Shown here: positions 17,481 to 26,519 of the stretch, one piece after another
How positions within the stretch are numbered: the stretch's first letter is position 1
Layout: each line of letters begins with the position of its first letter
Assembly: GCA_029541985.1 (NCBI GenBank)
Contig: CP095414.1
Span: forward strand, 1,922,001 to 1,986,000
Length of the DNA: 64,000 nt
Direction: 5' to 3'
Origin: Bacteroidales bacterium F22
GTDB lineage: Bacteria > Bacteroidota > Bacteroidia > Bacteroidales > Bacteroidaceae
Program-made: the position numbers and the translations under genes
The notes under the pieces: generated by a model
The model's input: the letters and a program-made list of their open reading frames with translations, nothing else
Told to the model about the DNA's origin: nothing
Database searches by the model: none

Positions 17481-18131
17481 TTATCTTTTATCTTTTTTTC
17501 TAATGATAGTCAATCCATCTCTCATAGGCAAGATGACTCTTTCTACACGTGGGTCGGTAGCGACAAAGTCGTTAAATGCAATGATGCCTTTTGATTGCTT
17601 ATCTGCAGGATGAGGCTCTTCAAGAACATGACCATCCCAAAGTGTATTGTCAGCAATGATATACCCTCCAGGGCGAAGATGTTTGAGTGTCAATTCATAA
17701 TAGTCTAAATAGATTCGTTTATCTCCATCTACAAATGCGAGGTCGAACGTCTCTTGCAAGGTAGGGATAATATCCATAGCATCTCCAATATGCATCGTGA
17801 TTTTATCTGCCCATGGAGAATTTTCTAGCCATGGACGGGTAAATTCTTCTTGCTCATCATTTATCTCTATGGTATGTAGCATAGCGCCTTGGGGAAGTCC
17901 TTCAGCCAAACACAATGCAGAGTAGCCACTATACGTTCCTATTTCTAGGACACGCTGAGGACGTATCATCTCGACCAAAAGATGAAGTACTCGCCCTTGT
18001 AGGTGTCCCGAGGCCATACGCGGGCGAAGTAGTTTGATATGCGTATCACGATATAGCGCTTTGAGATAATCACTCTCGGGATCTATATGCGCTAAGATAT
18101 ACTCGTCAATGGCAGAATCATTGTTATTCAT
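17481..18131 (-). CDS. SAM-dependent O-methyltransferase
   Basis: A class I methyltransferase of 216 aa of the catechol/caffeoyl-CoA O-methyltransferase group (Methyltransf_3). The SAM-binding glycine motif EIGTYSG is at residues 63-69. The metal-binding acidic motif, DLAFVDGDK, follows near 130, with IADNTLWDG near 160. The substrate is unknown in bacteria. It lies between pyk and rbfA, 27 bp from the former and 13 bp from the latter, and is probably transcribed with both. Confidence 0.85.
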   Translation of the reverse strand: MNNNDSAIDEYILAHIDPESDYLKALYRDTHIKLLRPRMASGHLQGRVLHLLVEMIRPQRVLEIGTYSGYSALCLAEGLPQGAMLHTIEINDEQEEFTRPWLENSPWADKITMHIGDAMDIIPTLQETFDLAFVDGDKRIYLDYYELTLKHLRPGGYIIADNTLWDGHVLEEPHPADKQSKGIIAFNDFVATDPRVERVILPMRDGLTIIRKKDKR

Positions 18132-18158
18132 CTCTTTCTCTTAATGCTCTAGTGAAAT

Positions 18159-19610
18159 CTAGAGATAACGGTTTTTGTTTGGAAGAACGAAATCTTTGGC
18201 ATGCTCAAGAGCATCTGCTACTTCATTGATTTCAATGTATGAAGTGCGTGTACCAGCACGTCCAGAAGAAACGTATGTCACATAGTCAGATAGTTTAAGT
18301 ACTCCTGATTCGACCAATCTGCGAAGACCTGCAAAATAATATTCTTGTCCATTGGCTAACTCAGGCATGTAAATCGCATCTACACCATAAGAAAGTGAAA
18401 GATGACGCATCGTCTTCTCATTATAGCAAATAGCAAGGATAGGAGCAGGACCGTGAAAAGCAGCTAGGTTGCGTGCAGTTCGTCCACTATAACTGTCTGT
18501 AATGATAGCACGGATTCCTAATTTGAACGTAGATTTCACTGCTTGTTTAGATAGGAACTCAGTCGTGTCGGCATTTGAACTTAGCGGAATACGGATGTTG
18601 TTCTCTTTGACATCATCTTGTTCAGCTTGAAGAGCGACTTCAGCCATTGTCTTCACGGCTTCGATAGGGTAGTCTCCGTAGGCTGTTTCTCCAGAGAGCA
18701 TCACTGCATCAGTATGAGAATAGATTGCATTTGCAATATCAGCAACCTCAGCACGGGTTGGACGAGGATTCTTTATCATCGTATGTAGCATCTGGGTAGC
18801 CACAATAATCGGCTTCTTAGCCAAAATGCACTTACGGATAAGCATACGTTGAATACCTGGAATCTTATTGTAAGGTACTTCGATAGCGAGGTCACCACGA
18901 GCGACCATGATTCCATCAGCAGCTTCAATGATTTCATCGATATTTTCGACACCTTCTTTGTTCTCAATCTTAGCAATGATACGAATGCCGCTATCGCCCA
19001 AGAGTTCTCTTACACAGTTAATATCTTCTGCATTACGAACGAAAGAGTGTGCTACAAAATCGATGTTTTGTGTAACTGCGAAGGCTAAGTTCTTACGGTC
19101 TTTGTCTGTCAAGGCTGGTAGGTTGATACGTACTCCCGGTACATTTACCGATTTGTGTGTACCTATTTCTCCATTATTTAGCACTTTACAAACAAGCATA
19201 TCATCTTCTTTGCTTGTCACTTCGAGAGCGGTGTCTCCATCATCTATGAGTATCTGCTTGCCTACAGGTACATCACGAACAAATTTAGGATAGCTCACGG
19301 AGATACATTCTCTAGTTGTCTTTCTATTAGCATCACCCATGACACGGATGATATCACCTGTCTTGACAGTAAATTTACCTTCTTCTATTTCTGTTGTACG
19401 TACCTCAGGACCTTTGGTATCGATCAATATGGCGATACGGTTAGATACTTGACGTACATTTTTGATTAGTGTGGTCAATCCTTCTCTTGTCGCATGAGCT
19501 GTATTCATTCTCACGACATTCATTCCAGCTTGGCGTAATGCTTGAATGAATTCCACGTCGCAACGTAGATCGGAAATGGATGCTACGATCTTTGTCTTTT
19601 TAGTTTTCAT
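18159..19610 (-). CDS. pyk: Pyruvate kinase
   Basis: Converts phosphoenolpyruvate and ADP to pyruvate and ATP, the last step of glycolysis. The 483-aa protein shows NTAHATREG near residue 36, DTKGPEVRT near 64, the catalytic-lysine segment IAKIENKEG near 209, the metal-binding MVARGDLAIEVP near 233, and MLSGETAYG near 292. The C-terminal domain ends with a HAKDFVLPNKNRYL tail. The N-terminal KIVASISDL replaces the more common KIVATIGP, a mild variation. It lies 60 bp downstream of aroQ, and a short dyad overlaps its stop codon. Confidence 0.96.
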   Translation of the reverse strand: MKTKKTKIVASISDLRCDVEFIQALRQAGMNVVRMNTAHATREGLTTLIKNVRQVSNRIAILIDTKGPEVRTTEIEEGKFTVKTGDIIRVMGDANRKTTRECISVSYPKFVRDVPVGKQILIDDGDTALEVTSKEDDMLVCKVLNNGEIGTHKSVNVPGVRINLPALTDKDRKNLAFAVTQNIDFVAHSFVRNAEDINCVRELLGDSGIRIIAKIENKEGVENIDEIIEAADGIMVARGDLAIEVPYNKIPGIQRMLIRKCILAKKPIIVATQMLHTMIKNPRPTRAEVADIANAIYSHTDAVMLSGETAYGDYPIEAVKTMAEVALQAEQDDVKENNIRIPLSSNADTTEFLSKQAVKSTFKLGIRAIITDSYSGRTARNLAAFHGPAPILAICYNEKTMRHLSLSYGVDAIYMPELANGQEYYFAGLRRLVESGVLKLSDYVTYVSSGRAGTRTSYIEINEVADALEHAKDFVLPNKNRYL

Positions 19611-19670
19611 AAAACGTTTACTTGTTTACCTATATTTTTATTGTTGTTGCTTTAAAGAAAAAAGATTCCC

Positions 19671-20087
19671 TTATTTACGGATTAAAGCCTCTATGGCTAA
19701 CCGATAGGAATCAAGTCCAAATCCACATATTACTCCTTTACAAGCAGCTGAAATCATAGACTTATGTCTAAAATCTTCACGAGTATGTACATTGGAAATG
19801 TGGACTTCAATAGCTGTTGTTGGAACCGCCCGTAAGGCATCGTGAAGAGCTATAGAAGTATGAGTGTAGGCTCCAGCATTGAGGATAATCCCATCGATAT
19901 CAAATCCAACTTCATGAATCTTATCTATCAATGCTCCTTCATGATTGGATTGGAAAGTGCGTAGACTCACCTCGGGATATTGCCTCTGCAATATTTCGAA
20001 ATAAGCATCAAAGGATTGGTTGCCATAAATATCAGGCTCTCGTTTGCCTAATAGATTAATATTTGGTCCATTTATTATCAGTATGTC
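19671..20087 (-). CDS. aroQ: Type II 3-dehydroquinate dehydratase
   Basis: Third enzyme of the shikimate pathway, a dodecameric trans-dehydratase. The 138-aa protein starts MDILIINGPNINLLG, with the catalytic Tyr in DIYG (about residue 22). NAGAYTHTSIALHDA lies near 72-86 and the catalytic His in VHISNVHTRE near 97-106. The frame extends upstream to 20132. The ATG at 20087 is preferred because the family begins exactly there and an AGGAG sits at suitable distance before it. It heads the minus-strand unit with pyk, the methyltransferase, rbfA and the permease. Confidence 0.95.
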   Translation of the reverse strand, partial: DILIINGPNINLLGKREPDIYGNQSFDAYFEILQRQYPEVSLRTFQSNHEGALIDKIHEVGFDIDGIILNAGAYTHTSIALHDALRAVPTTAIEVHISNVHTREDFRHKSMISAACKGVICGFGLDSYRLAIEALIRK

Positions 20088-20315
20088 CATCAAGTACGCT
20101 CCTTTTTTTGTATCTTTGTCGTGAGTCCTCAACGATGACTAGCACATTATTAATAGTGCGAATTTACGAAATTAATCTTTACTTTAAGGTAAATAGGGGG
20201 GCTTTTTATATAGTATTTTCAATTGAAGGTTCTTTTTATGGGAAAAAGTCAAATTTGAAGCTGCTTATCACTTGAGTATTTCATCTCCATTACGGCGAAT
20301 CGTTAATCATCTTAT

Positions 20316-21239
20316 ATGGATAATACGTCATACATAAAATCATACAAACGGTACTTGAAATTAGTCAAAGGACTAGCTGAAAATACGCTGTCTGCATACT
20401 TGAGTGATTTAGATAAGTTGCTTAGTTATCTCGAGGACGAAAAGCTCAGTGTCGCCAATGTCACTCTTGATCATTTAGAGCATTTCTCTGCTACTCTTAG
20501 AGATTTGGGTATTCATCCGCGTAGTCAAGCTAGGATCCTCTCGGGAATTAAATCCTTTTTTCATTTTCTCCTTCTTGAAGAAGTTATCGAGGCAGACCCG
20601 AGTGAACTCCTTGAAGGGCCTCGCATAGGGATGCATCTGCCTGAAGTTCTTGCCATTGAGGAAATAGACTATATCATCTCTTCTGTGGATATGTCCAAAG
20701 ATGAAGGGCCTCGTAATCGGGCAATATTAGAGGTCTTGTATAGCTGTGGTCTTCGAGTGTCTGAGCTAACTAATCTGAAATTGTCTGAACTTTATATGGA
20801 TGAGCAATTTATTCGTGTAGAGGGGAAGGGAAGTAAACAAAGACTCGTTCCTATTTCACATCGTGCTATTGATGAGATCAAAAACTATTTGCCTATCCGT
20901 ATCGATGGCAAAATCAAGAAAGGAGAAGAGGATTTTGTCTTTTTGAACCGTAGAGGAACCCATCTGAGTCGTGTGATGATCTTTTATATTGTCAAAGAAA
21001 CGGCTGAGCGTGCTGGGATAGAAAAAACGATTTCGCCCCATACCTTTCGTCATTCTTTTGCTACCCATCTACTCGAAGGAGGAGCCAACCTGAGGGCCAT
21101 TCAAGCGATGTTGGGCCACGAATCTTTAGCGACTACTGAGATATATACCCACTTGGATAAGCAATATCTTCGCAGTGAGATTATTGCTCACCATCCTCGT
21201 AATATCAAGTATTATAACGAAAGAAGAGGTTTAGATTAA
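20316..21239 (+). CDS. xerD: Site-specific tyrosine recombinase XerD
   Basis: Resolves chromosome dimers at dif together with XerC and FtsK. The 307-aa protein has an N-terminal SAM-like core-binding domain (about residues 1-95) and a C-terminal catalytic domain. Arg147, Lys171, His242, Arg245, His268 and Tyr277 form the full active-site set. These positions run one to three residues below those of E. coli XerD. It is divergent from aroQ across a 228-bp gap. There is no sign of an integron or phage context, so this is the housekeeping recombinase rather than an integrase. Confidence 0.95.
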   Translation: MDNTSYIKSYKRYLKLVKGLAENTLSAYLSDLDKLLSYLEDEKLSVANVTLDHLEHFSATLRDLGIHPRSQARILSGIKSFFHFLLLEEVIEADPSELLEGPRIGMHLPEVLAIEEIDYIISSVDMSKDEGPRNRAILEVLYSCGLRVSELTNLKLSELYMDEQFIRVEGKGSKQRLVPISHRAIDEIKNYLPIRIDGKIKKGEEDFVFLNRRGTHLSRVMIFYIVKETAERAGIEKTISPHTFRHSFATHLLEGGANLRAIQAMLGHESLATTEIYTHLDKQYLRSEIIAHHPRNIKYYNERRGLD

Positions 21240-21261
21240 TCTCAAGGAGTGGAAAAGAATA

Positions 21262-21298
21262 TAAAGGATGTAAAAAAGATGTGCTTTCACATCCTTTT
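21262..21298 (+). terminator. Putative terminator of xerD
   Basis: A 6-bp stem (GATGTG/CACATC) with CTTT loop sits in an A-run before and a short T-rich run after. It could also extend to an outer AGGATGT/ACATCCT pairing. It is weaker than the other terminators in the window. Confidence 0.45.
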
Positions 21299-21343
21299 CA
21301 CTAAAAAGTTACACTTTAATATCATTTCGTCAGCTATTATTTA

Positions 21344-21351
21344 TATATTTG
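21344..21351 (+). promoter_or_regulatory. Putative -7 element of the TPR/OmpA-like lipoprotein gene
   Basis: TATATTTG lies 43 bp before the ATG. A second TAnnTTTG-like match (TATTTTTG) occurs at 21367-21374. No convincing TTTG is at the right upstream distance of the first. Confidence 0.4.
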
Positions 21352-21393
21352 CATCTATATGAACTATATTTTTGAATTCTAATTAGAAGAACA

Positions 21394-23079
21394 ATGAACA
21401 AAAAACTGATGTTATCTATGATGGTAGTACTCGTTGCGGTACTAACCTCTTGTAGTAGTAAAATGAACGAACTGTCATCTGACTACTTTACTGTATCTCC
21501 TGAAGTTCTTGAAGCTGTAGGCGGTCAAGTTCCTGCAACAATTAATGGACAATTCCCTGAAAAGTATTTCAACAAGAACTCAGTAGTCACTGTGCTTCCT
21601 GTATTGAAATGGGATGGTGGTCAGGCTGTAGGTCAACCAGCTACATTCCAAGGTGAAAAGGTAGAAGGTAATAACCGTGCTATCTCTTACAAATTGGGTG
21701 GTAACTATTCAATGAAGACTGTTTTTGAATATCAACCAGAAATGGCTAAATCTGAATTGTATCTTGAATTTACTGTTACTAAAGGGGATAAGATGTACAA
21801 ATTGCCAGCTGTAAAGGTTGCTGATGGAGTCATCTCTACATCTGAATTACTATCAAATACAGTTGGTTCAGCTAATATGACAAATTCTGAGGATGCATTC
21901 CAACGTATTATCCGTCAAACAGAGAAACGTGATATCATGTTTATGATTCAACAAGCAAACATTCGTTCAAACGAACGCAAAGTTGCTAGTGAATTTAATG
22001 ATGCTGTAAAAACTATCGAAGGAACAGAAAACCGTAAGGTGAACAATATCGAAGTTTCTGCTTATGCTTCTCCTGATGGTACAATGGATTTGAATACTAA
22101 ACTTGCTGCAAAACGTGAAGCAAACACAGGTAAGTTGGTAAACCGTAACCTAAAACGTGCTAAACTTGATACTCCAGTGGATACAAAATATACTGCTGAG
22201 GATTGGGACGGATTCAAAGAACTTGTTGAAGCTTCAAACATCCAAGATAAAGACTTGATTTTACGTGTCTTGTCTATGTACAGTGACCCTGACAAACGTG
22301 ACGAAGAAATCAAAAATATTTCAACTGTCTATGATACACTAGCTAAAGATATCCTTCCTAAGCTACGTCGTTCTCGTTTGACTTTGAACTATGATGTTAT
22401 CGGTAAATCAGATGATGAGATTGCTAACTTGGCTAAGAATGATGCAAAAGCTCTTAATCTAGAGGAACTTCTTTATGCTGCTACATTGACAAACCAAGCT
22501 TCTGAGAAAGTGGCTATCTACAAAAAAGCAACTAAATTGTTCCCTGAGGATTATCGTGCTTATAACAACTTGGGTATGCTTGCTTATGAAGCAGGTGACC
22601 TAGAAATGGCTGCTAGTTGTCTAAACGATGCTGCAAGCCGTCAAGCTGCTCCTGAAGTACAAAACAACAAAGCACTTGTTGCACTAGCACAAGGTAATGT
22701 TGTTGAAGCTGAAAATTGCTTAGCAAAAGCTTCTGGTGCTGCTACTCTTCAAGAATCTCTTGGTAACCTAGCTGTTGCTAAAGGTGACTATGATGAAGCT
22801 GTTGCTGACTTTGGTGACGTGAAAACAAATAGTGCTGCTCTTGCTCAAATCTTAGCTAAAGATTATAGCAAAGCTCAAAACACATTGAGTGGTATTGCTA
22901 ATCCAGATGCTATGACTAGCTACCTAAGCGCTGTGCTTGGTGCTCGTACTAACAATGCATCTATGGTTACTTCTGGTTTGAAGAAAGCTATCCAAATGGA
23001 TTCTTCACTTATCGAGAAAGCTAAAAATGATATTGAATTTGCTAAATATGCAGTTGCTTTGGCTGGTATCTTAGGATAA
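21394..23079 (+). CDS. Outer-membrane-type lipoprotein with OmpA-like and TPR regions
   Basis: A 561-aa probable lipoprotein. The signal peptide ends in the lipobox LTSC with Cys20. A beta-rich N-terminal region (about 25-150) is followed by IEVSAYASPDG near residue 210, which resembles the beta-strand/turn of an OmpA-like peptidoglycan-binding domain. TPR-like helical repeats run from about 365 to the end (YRAYNNLGMLAYEAGDLEMA and several more). The codon choice is strikingly uniform (GCT, GGT, AAC, CGT) compared with its neighbours, suggesting high expression. It stands alone between a terminator and a hairpin. I do not recognise a specific named protein; a structural or assembly role in the envelope is inference. 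Confidence 0.65.
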   Translation: MNKKLMLSMMVVLVAVLTSCSSKMNELSSDYFTVSPEVLEAVGGQVPATINGQFPEKYFNKNSVVTVLPVLKWDGGQAVGQPATFQGEKVEGNNRAISYKLGGNYSMKTVFEYQPEMAKSELYLEFTVTKGDKMYKLPAVKVADGVISTSELLSNTVGSANMTNSEDAFQRIIRQTEKRDIMFMIQQANIRSNERKVASEFNDAVKTIEGTENRKVNNIEVSAYASPDGTMDLNTKLAAKREANTGKLVNRNLKRAKLDTPVDTKYTAEDWDGFKELVEASNIQDKDLILRVLSMYSDPDKRDEEIKNISTVYDTLAKDILPKLRRSRLTLNYDVIGKSDDEIANLAKNDAKALNLEELLYAATLTNQASEKVAIYKKATKLFPEDYRAYNNLGMLAYEAGDLEMAASCLNDAASRQAAPEVQNNKALVALAQGNVVEAENCLAKASGAATLQESLGNLAVAKGDYDEAVADFGDVKTNSAALAQILAKDYSKAQNTLSGIANPDAMTSYLSAVLGARTNNASMVTSGLKKAIQMDSSLIEKAKNDIEFAKYAVALAGILG

Positions 23080-23106
23080 TTCATATTTTAATAAATTATT
23101 CATATG

Positions 23107-23138
23107 GCACTGACTCCTTCATTTTTAGGAGTCGGTGC
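23107..23138 (+). terminator. Hairpin, probable terminator of the lipoprotein gene
   Basis: Eleven-base arms GCACTGACTCC and GGAGTCGGTGC (one G-U pair) enclose a 10-nt loop, 27 bp after the stop codon. There is no long T-run. It covers the GTG at 23135, which argues against that codon being a start. Confidence 0.55.
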
Positions 23139-23155
23139 TATTGATATTAAAGGTT

Positions 23156-24331
23156 ATGGTACAAAAGAATATATCTAAATGGGGATTGTGGATTGTTGTA
23201 TTACTTTTCACGCTTTCTTCTTGTCATCATCGTGGCTCTCGCCAAGTGCAAATCAAAGGTCGGATAACTGGACTTGGTAATGATACGGTCTATTTGGTTC
23301 GCAATAAGTTGGATTCCTTATTGATAGATACGCTTTTTGTTTCATCTTCTGCCTTTCAAAAAGAAATACAAGTGGATAGCTTCGACCAAGGATATCTGCT
23401 GATTCCTGATTTGGTCTCTTTTCCATTATATATATCTGACCAATCCAAAATAAATATCAAGGGGGATGTCGATTCTATCTGGCACTTATCGGTCACTGGT
23501 TCTCAAGAGAATAAACGACTAAAATCATTTATGGATTCTATCGCTCCATTTGATGTGGTGGGCAAACAAGAAGCTGTCTCTAATTATGTGCGCCTCTCAC
23601 CTGATGACCCTATCAGCATGTTCATGCTGAAGCATTATTTTCTCGAAAGTCAACAGCCTTCATTTACCAAGATAAATGAAGTGATTGGTGATATGGGAGG
23701 TAAATTACGAGATGAGTTGTTTGTTTCTAATCTGAGCGAGATAGCAACAAAAGCTAAAAACATTGTCCCTGGAAACTATGCTCCTAGCTTCAGTGCTGTG
23801 GATACGGCTGGCGTCAGAAATAGTAGGTATACCTACAACCATAAAGTGCTTCTGTTGCACTTCTGGGCTTCGTGGAAGCCTGATACTTTGTATCTAAATC
23901 ACTTACGTAAATTATACGAGAAATTTCCTCCTCGAACCAAAAAGGAAGTACAGAAAATCAATCAGAAATTACCTGCTTATGCTCGTAAAATCAAAGCACT
24001 TCCTCCTGAACTAGCTATTGTAAATCTATCTTTAGATGTCGATACCTTGAACTGGAAACAGGCTATCGAACGGGATAGTGTCCCTTGGACTCAGTTGTGT
24101 GATTTCTACGGCTGGAGCAGTGGTGCTGCATCTCGATATGCCATCACTAATGTGCCTTCGCTATATGTGATAGGGGCAGACTCAAAAATTACTGCTATAA
24201 ATCCTGCTATCAATGAACTTGATAGTATCATAGATGTAGCTATGGCTCATGCTGAGACACTTAGAGACAATGAGTTGGCTACACTTAAGCAACGTGAAAT
24301 GGCTAGAAAGAAACGGAAGACTAATTTTTAA
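23156..24331 (+). CDS. DUF4369/TlpA-like lipoprotein without redox cysteines
   Basis: A 391-aa predicted lipoprotein with thioredoxin fold. The signal peptide ends in LSSC. An N-terminal DUF4369-like beta domain (GRITGLGNDTVYLVRN) is followed by a thioredoxin-like domain from about residue 210. The segment that should read WCxxC is W240-K-P-D-T, so both cysteines are absent. The cis-proline segment VPSLYVIG is retained. It therefore cannot do thiol-disulfide chemistry in the usual way. I start at the ATG at 23156. A GTG at 23135 is in frame but lies in the upstream hairpin, and the seven extra residues spoil the signal peptide. The role is unknown. Confidence 0.75.
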   Translation: MVQKNISKWGLWIVVLLFTLSSCHHRGSRQVQIKGRITGLGNDTVYLVRNKLDSLLIDTLFVSSSAFQKEIQVDSFDQGYLLIPDLVSFPLYISDQSKINIKGDVDSIWHLSVTGSQENKRLKSFMDSIAPFDVVGKQEAVSNYVRLSPDDPISMFMLKHYFLESQQPSFTKINEVIGDMGGKLRDELFVSNLSEIATKAKNIVPGNYAPSFSAVDTAGVRNSRYTYNHKVLLLHFWASWKPDTLYLNHLRKLYEKFPPRTKKEVQKINQKLPAYARKIKALPPELAIVNLSLDVDTLNWKQAIERDSVPWTQLCDFYGWSSGAASRYAITNVPSLYVIGADSKITAINPAINELDSIIDVAMAHAETLRDNELATLKQREMARKKRKTNF

Positions 24332-24357
24332 AGCATTAATCGTTCAAATATAGTTCT

Positions 24358-25896
24358 ATGTTATCAAAAGTATACTGCGCGGCTCTGGTCGGTATCGATG
24401 CGACACTGGTTACCGTAGAAGTCAATTTAACAAAAGGCTGTCTCTTCACTATGGTTGGATTACCTGATTCAACTGTACGAGAAAGCCATGAACGCATCCT
24501 TTCTGCTCTAGAAGCTGTAGGATACAAGATGCCTATTCGCAAGACACTAATCAATCTAGCTCCTGCTGACTTGCGTAAAGAAGGAGCTTCTTACGATTTA
24601 CCCATAGCTGTGGCTATGTTGGCTGCTGAGGGGGTGGTTCCTTCTCCATCGGTCGAGCGTGTCATGATTTGTGGCGAACTGAGTCTGGATGGCACTATCC
24701 TTCCAATTAAAGGGGCACTTCCAATAGCAATTCTTGCACGTCAAGAGAAATTTGATGCTTTTATAGTTCCTAAAGAAAATGTACGTGAAGCAGCTGTAGT
24801 CGATCAACTCAAGGTGTATGGGGCATCGAATTTACTGGATATAATCAGACATCTCAAAGGAGAAGAGCTCTTGAACCAAACGGTGATAGATACGCGTGCT
24901 GAATTTTTTTCAAAGCAAGATTTATATGATATTGATTTTGCTGATGTCAAAGGGCAAGAACACGTCAAACGAGCACTTGAGGTAGCGGCTAGCGGAGGAC
25001 ATAATATATTGTTGGTCGGTTCGCCTGGTTCGGGCAAGTCAATGATGTCTAAGCGATTACCTACTATCTTGCCTCCCTTGTCTTTATCAGAGAGCTTAGA
25101 GACGACTAAGATACATTCTGTTGCTGGAAAATTGGCCAAAGGTACTTCTTTGATCACGCAGCGTCCTTTTAGAGCACCGCATCATACGATTTCACAAGTG
25201 GCTCTTGCTGGAGGGGGGGCGTATCCTCAAGCTGGTGAGTTGTCTCTGGCTTCAAATGGAATCCTTTTTCTTGATGAACTCCCTGAGTTCCCACGACAAG
25301 TACTTGAGATTCTTCGTCAACCTTTAGAGGACCGGAAGATATCTATCTCAAGAGCGAAATGGAGCGTAGAATACCCAGCAAACTTTACTCTTGTTGCTGC
25401 TATGAATCCTTGTCCTTGTGGTTATTACAATGACCCGACAAGGGATTGTGTGTGCACTCCTGGACAAGTCCAGCGTTACTTAAGTAAGATATCAGGACCG
25501 TTATTAGACCGTATAGATATTCAGGTGGAGATTGTTCCTGTGCCCTTTGAAAAACTTGCTGATGCTAGGCGAGGAGAAAGTAGCCAATCCATTCGTCAAC
25601 GGGTGATTAAAGCTCGTGCTCTTCAGCAAAAAAGATATGCAGGATATCCAAATGTACATTGCAATGCTCAAATGACTCCCCAATTGATGGAGAAATATGC
25701 CCGTCTAGATGGACCATGTCTTAAGATTCTTCAACAAGCTATGGAACGATTGAACTTATCTGCAAGAGCGTATGACCGTATCTTGAAGGTGTCTAGGACA
25801 ATCGCAGATTTGGAAGAAAAAGAAGATATTGAGGTCTCACATATTGCAGAAGCCATTGGATATCGCAATCTGGATAGAGACCATTGGGGTAATTAG
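24358..25896 (+). CDS. YifB/ComM-family Mg-chelatase-like AAA+ ATPase
   Basis: A 512-aa AAA+ protein homologous to ComM, a branch-migration helicase active in transformation; in non-competent bacteria its role is unclear. It has an N-terminal Lon-like ChlI domain (about 1-170), then Walker A GSPGSGKS near residues 219-226 and Walker B ILFLDELPEF near 301-310. The Mg_chelatase C-terminal domain ends in RAYDRILKVSRTIADLE. The cysteine-rich turn CPCGYYNDPTRDCVCTP, usual for the family, is present. The start ATG gives the standard MLSKVYCAALVGIDA. It is followed 20 bp later by the LOG gene. Confidence 0.93.
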   Translation: MLSKVYCAALVGIDATLVTVEVNLTKGCLFTMVGLPDSTVRESHERILSALEAVGYKMPIRKTLINLAPADLRKEGASYDLPIAVAMLAAEGVVPSPSVERVMICGELSLDGTILPIKGALPIAILARQEKFDAFIVPKENVREAAVVDQLKVYGASNLLDIIRHLKGEELLNQTVIDTRAEFFSKQDLYDIDFADVKGQEHVKRALEVAASGGHNILLVGSPGSGKSMMSKRLPTILPPLSLSESLETTKIHSVAGKLAKGTSLITQRPFRAPHHTISQVALAGGGAYPQAGELSLASNGILFLDELPEFPRQVLEILRQPLEDRKISISRAKWSVEYPANFTLVAAMNPCPCGYYNDPTRDCVCTPGQVQRYLSKISGPLLDRIDIQVEIVPVPFEKLADARRGESSQSIRQRVIKARALQQKRYAGYPNVHCNAQMTPQLMEKYARLDGPCLKILQQAMERLNLSARAYDRILKVSRTIADLEEKEDIEVSHIAEAIGYRNLDRDHWGN

Positions 25897-25916
25897 ATGA
25901 AATAAATAAGAATAAG

Positions 25917-26519
25917 ATGACTATAGAAACAAAAGATCAAATTAAATCAGTCGCTGTGTACTGTGCGTCAAGTGAACTCATAGATGTGAAATATAAAGAG
26001 ACTGCTGACCGCTTAGGGTTGCTTATTGCACAGAAGAACCTTCGGCTAGTCAATGGTGCAGGAAATATGGGACTGATGGCGCGTACTGCTGATGCGGTGC
26101 TCCGTGCTGGTGGTAAAGTGACAGGGATTATCCCTCAGTTTATGATAGATAATGGCTGGTGTCACACTGGATTGACTAAGTTGGAAGTGGTGGATGATAT
26201 GTCTACTCGTAAGATGCGTATGGCTGAACTGGCCGATGGAATTGTTGCTTTGCCTGGTGGCGTGGGCACTCTGGAGGAGTTGATCGAAGTGATTACTCTG
26301 AAACAATTAGGGTTGATCAATGCACCTATCATTATCGTGAATATAGATAACTATTATGCCCCGCTTCTTCAGATGTTCGAAAGAGCTATTGAGGAGAACT
26401 TTATGCATAAACGTCATAATGATTTATGGCAAGTGGCTACTTCAGCTGATGAAGCGATGGAACTACTTCTTGGCCCTCGTAGTTGGGATCCGTCATTCAA
26501 AAAATTTGCGAAATTATGA
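25917..26519 (+). CDS. LOG-family (TIGR00730) nucleotide phosphoribohydrolase
   Basis: A 200-aa Rossmann-fold protein of the lysine-decarboxylase-like LOG family, which cleaves AMP-type nucleotides to base and ribose 5-phosphate. The signature PGGVGTLEEL is at about residues 113-122. Upstream, GNMGLMARTAD and STRKMRM supply the conserved loop and Arg. Length is normal. Its stop codon overlaps the next start (ATGA), so translation of the DUF4271 gene is coupled. The older 'lysine decarboxylase' label for such proteins is misleading. Confidence 0.9.
   Translation: MTIETKDQIKSVAVYCASSELIDVKYKETADRLGLLIAQKNLRLVNGAGNMGLMARTADAVLRAGGKVTGIIPQFMIDNGWCHTGLTKLEVVDDMSTRKMRMAELADGIVALPGGVGTLEELIEVITLKQLGLINAPIIIVNIDNYYAPLLQMFERAIEENFMHKRHNDLWQVATSADEAMELLLGPRSWDPSFKKFAKL

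Noticed and set aside
20088-20132. Upstream extension of aroQ
   Set aside because: Type II dehydroquinases begin exactly at the ATG at 20087, which also has an AGGAG before it.
20316-21239. xerD considered as a phage or transposon integrase
   Set aside because: The active-site positions and length match XerD, and there are no att-like repeats, cargo genes or tRNA target nearby.
23135-23155. GTG start for the DUF4369 lipoprotein
   Set aside because: It lies in a hairpin that ends the previous transcript, and it adds residues before a normal signal peptide.
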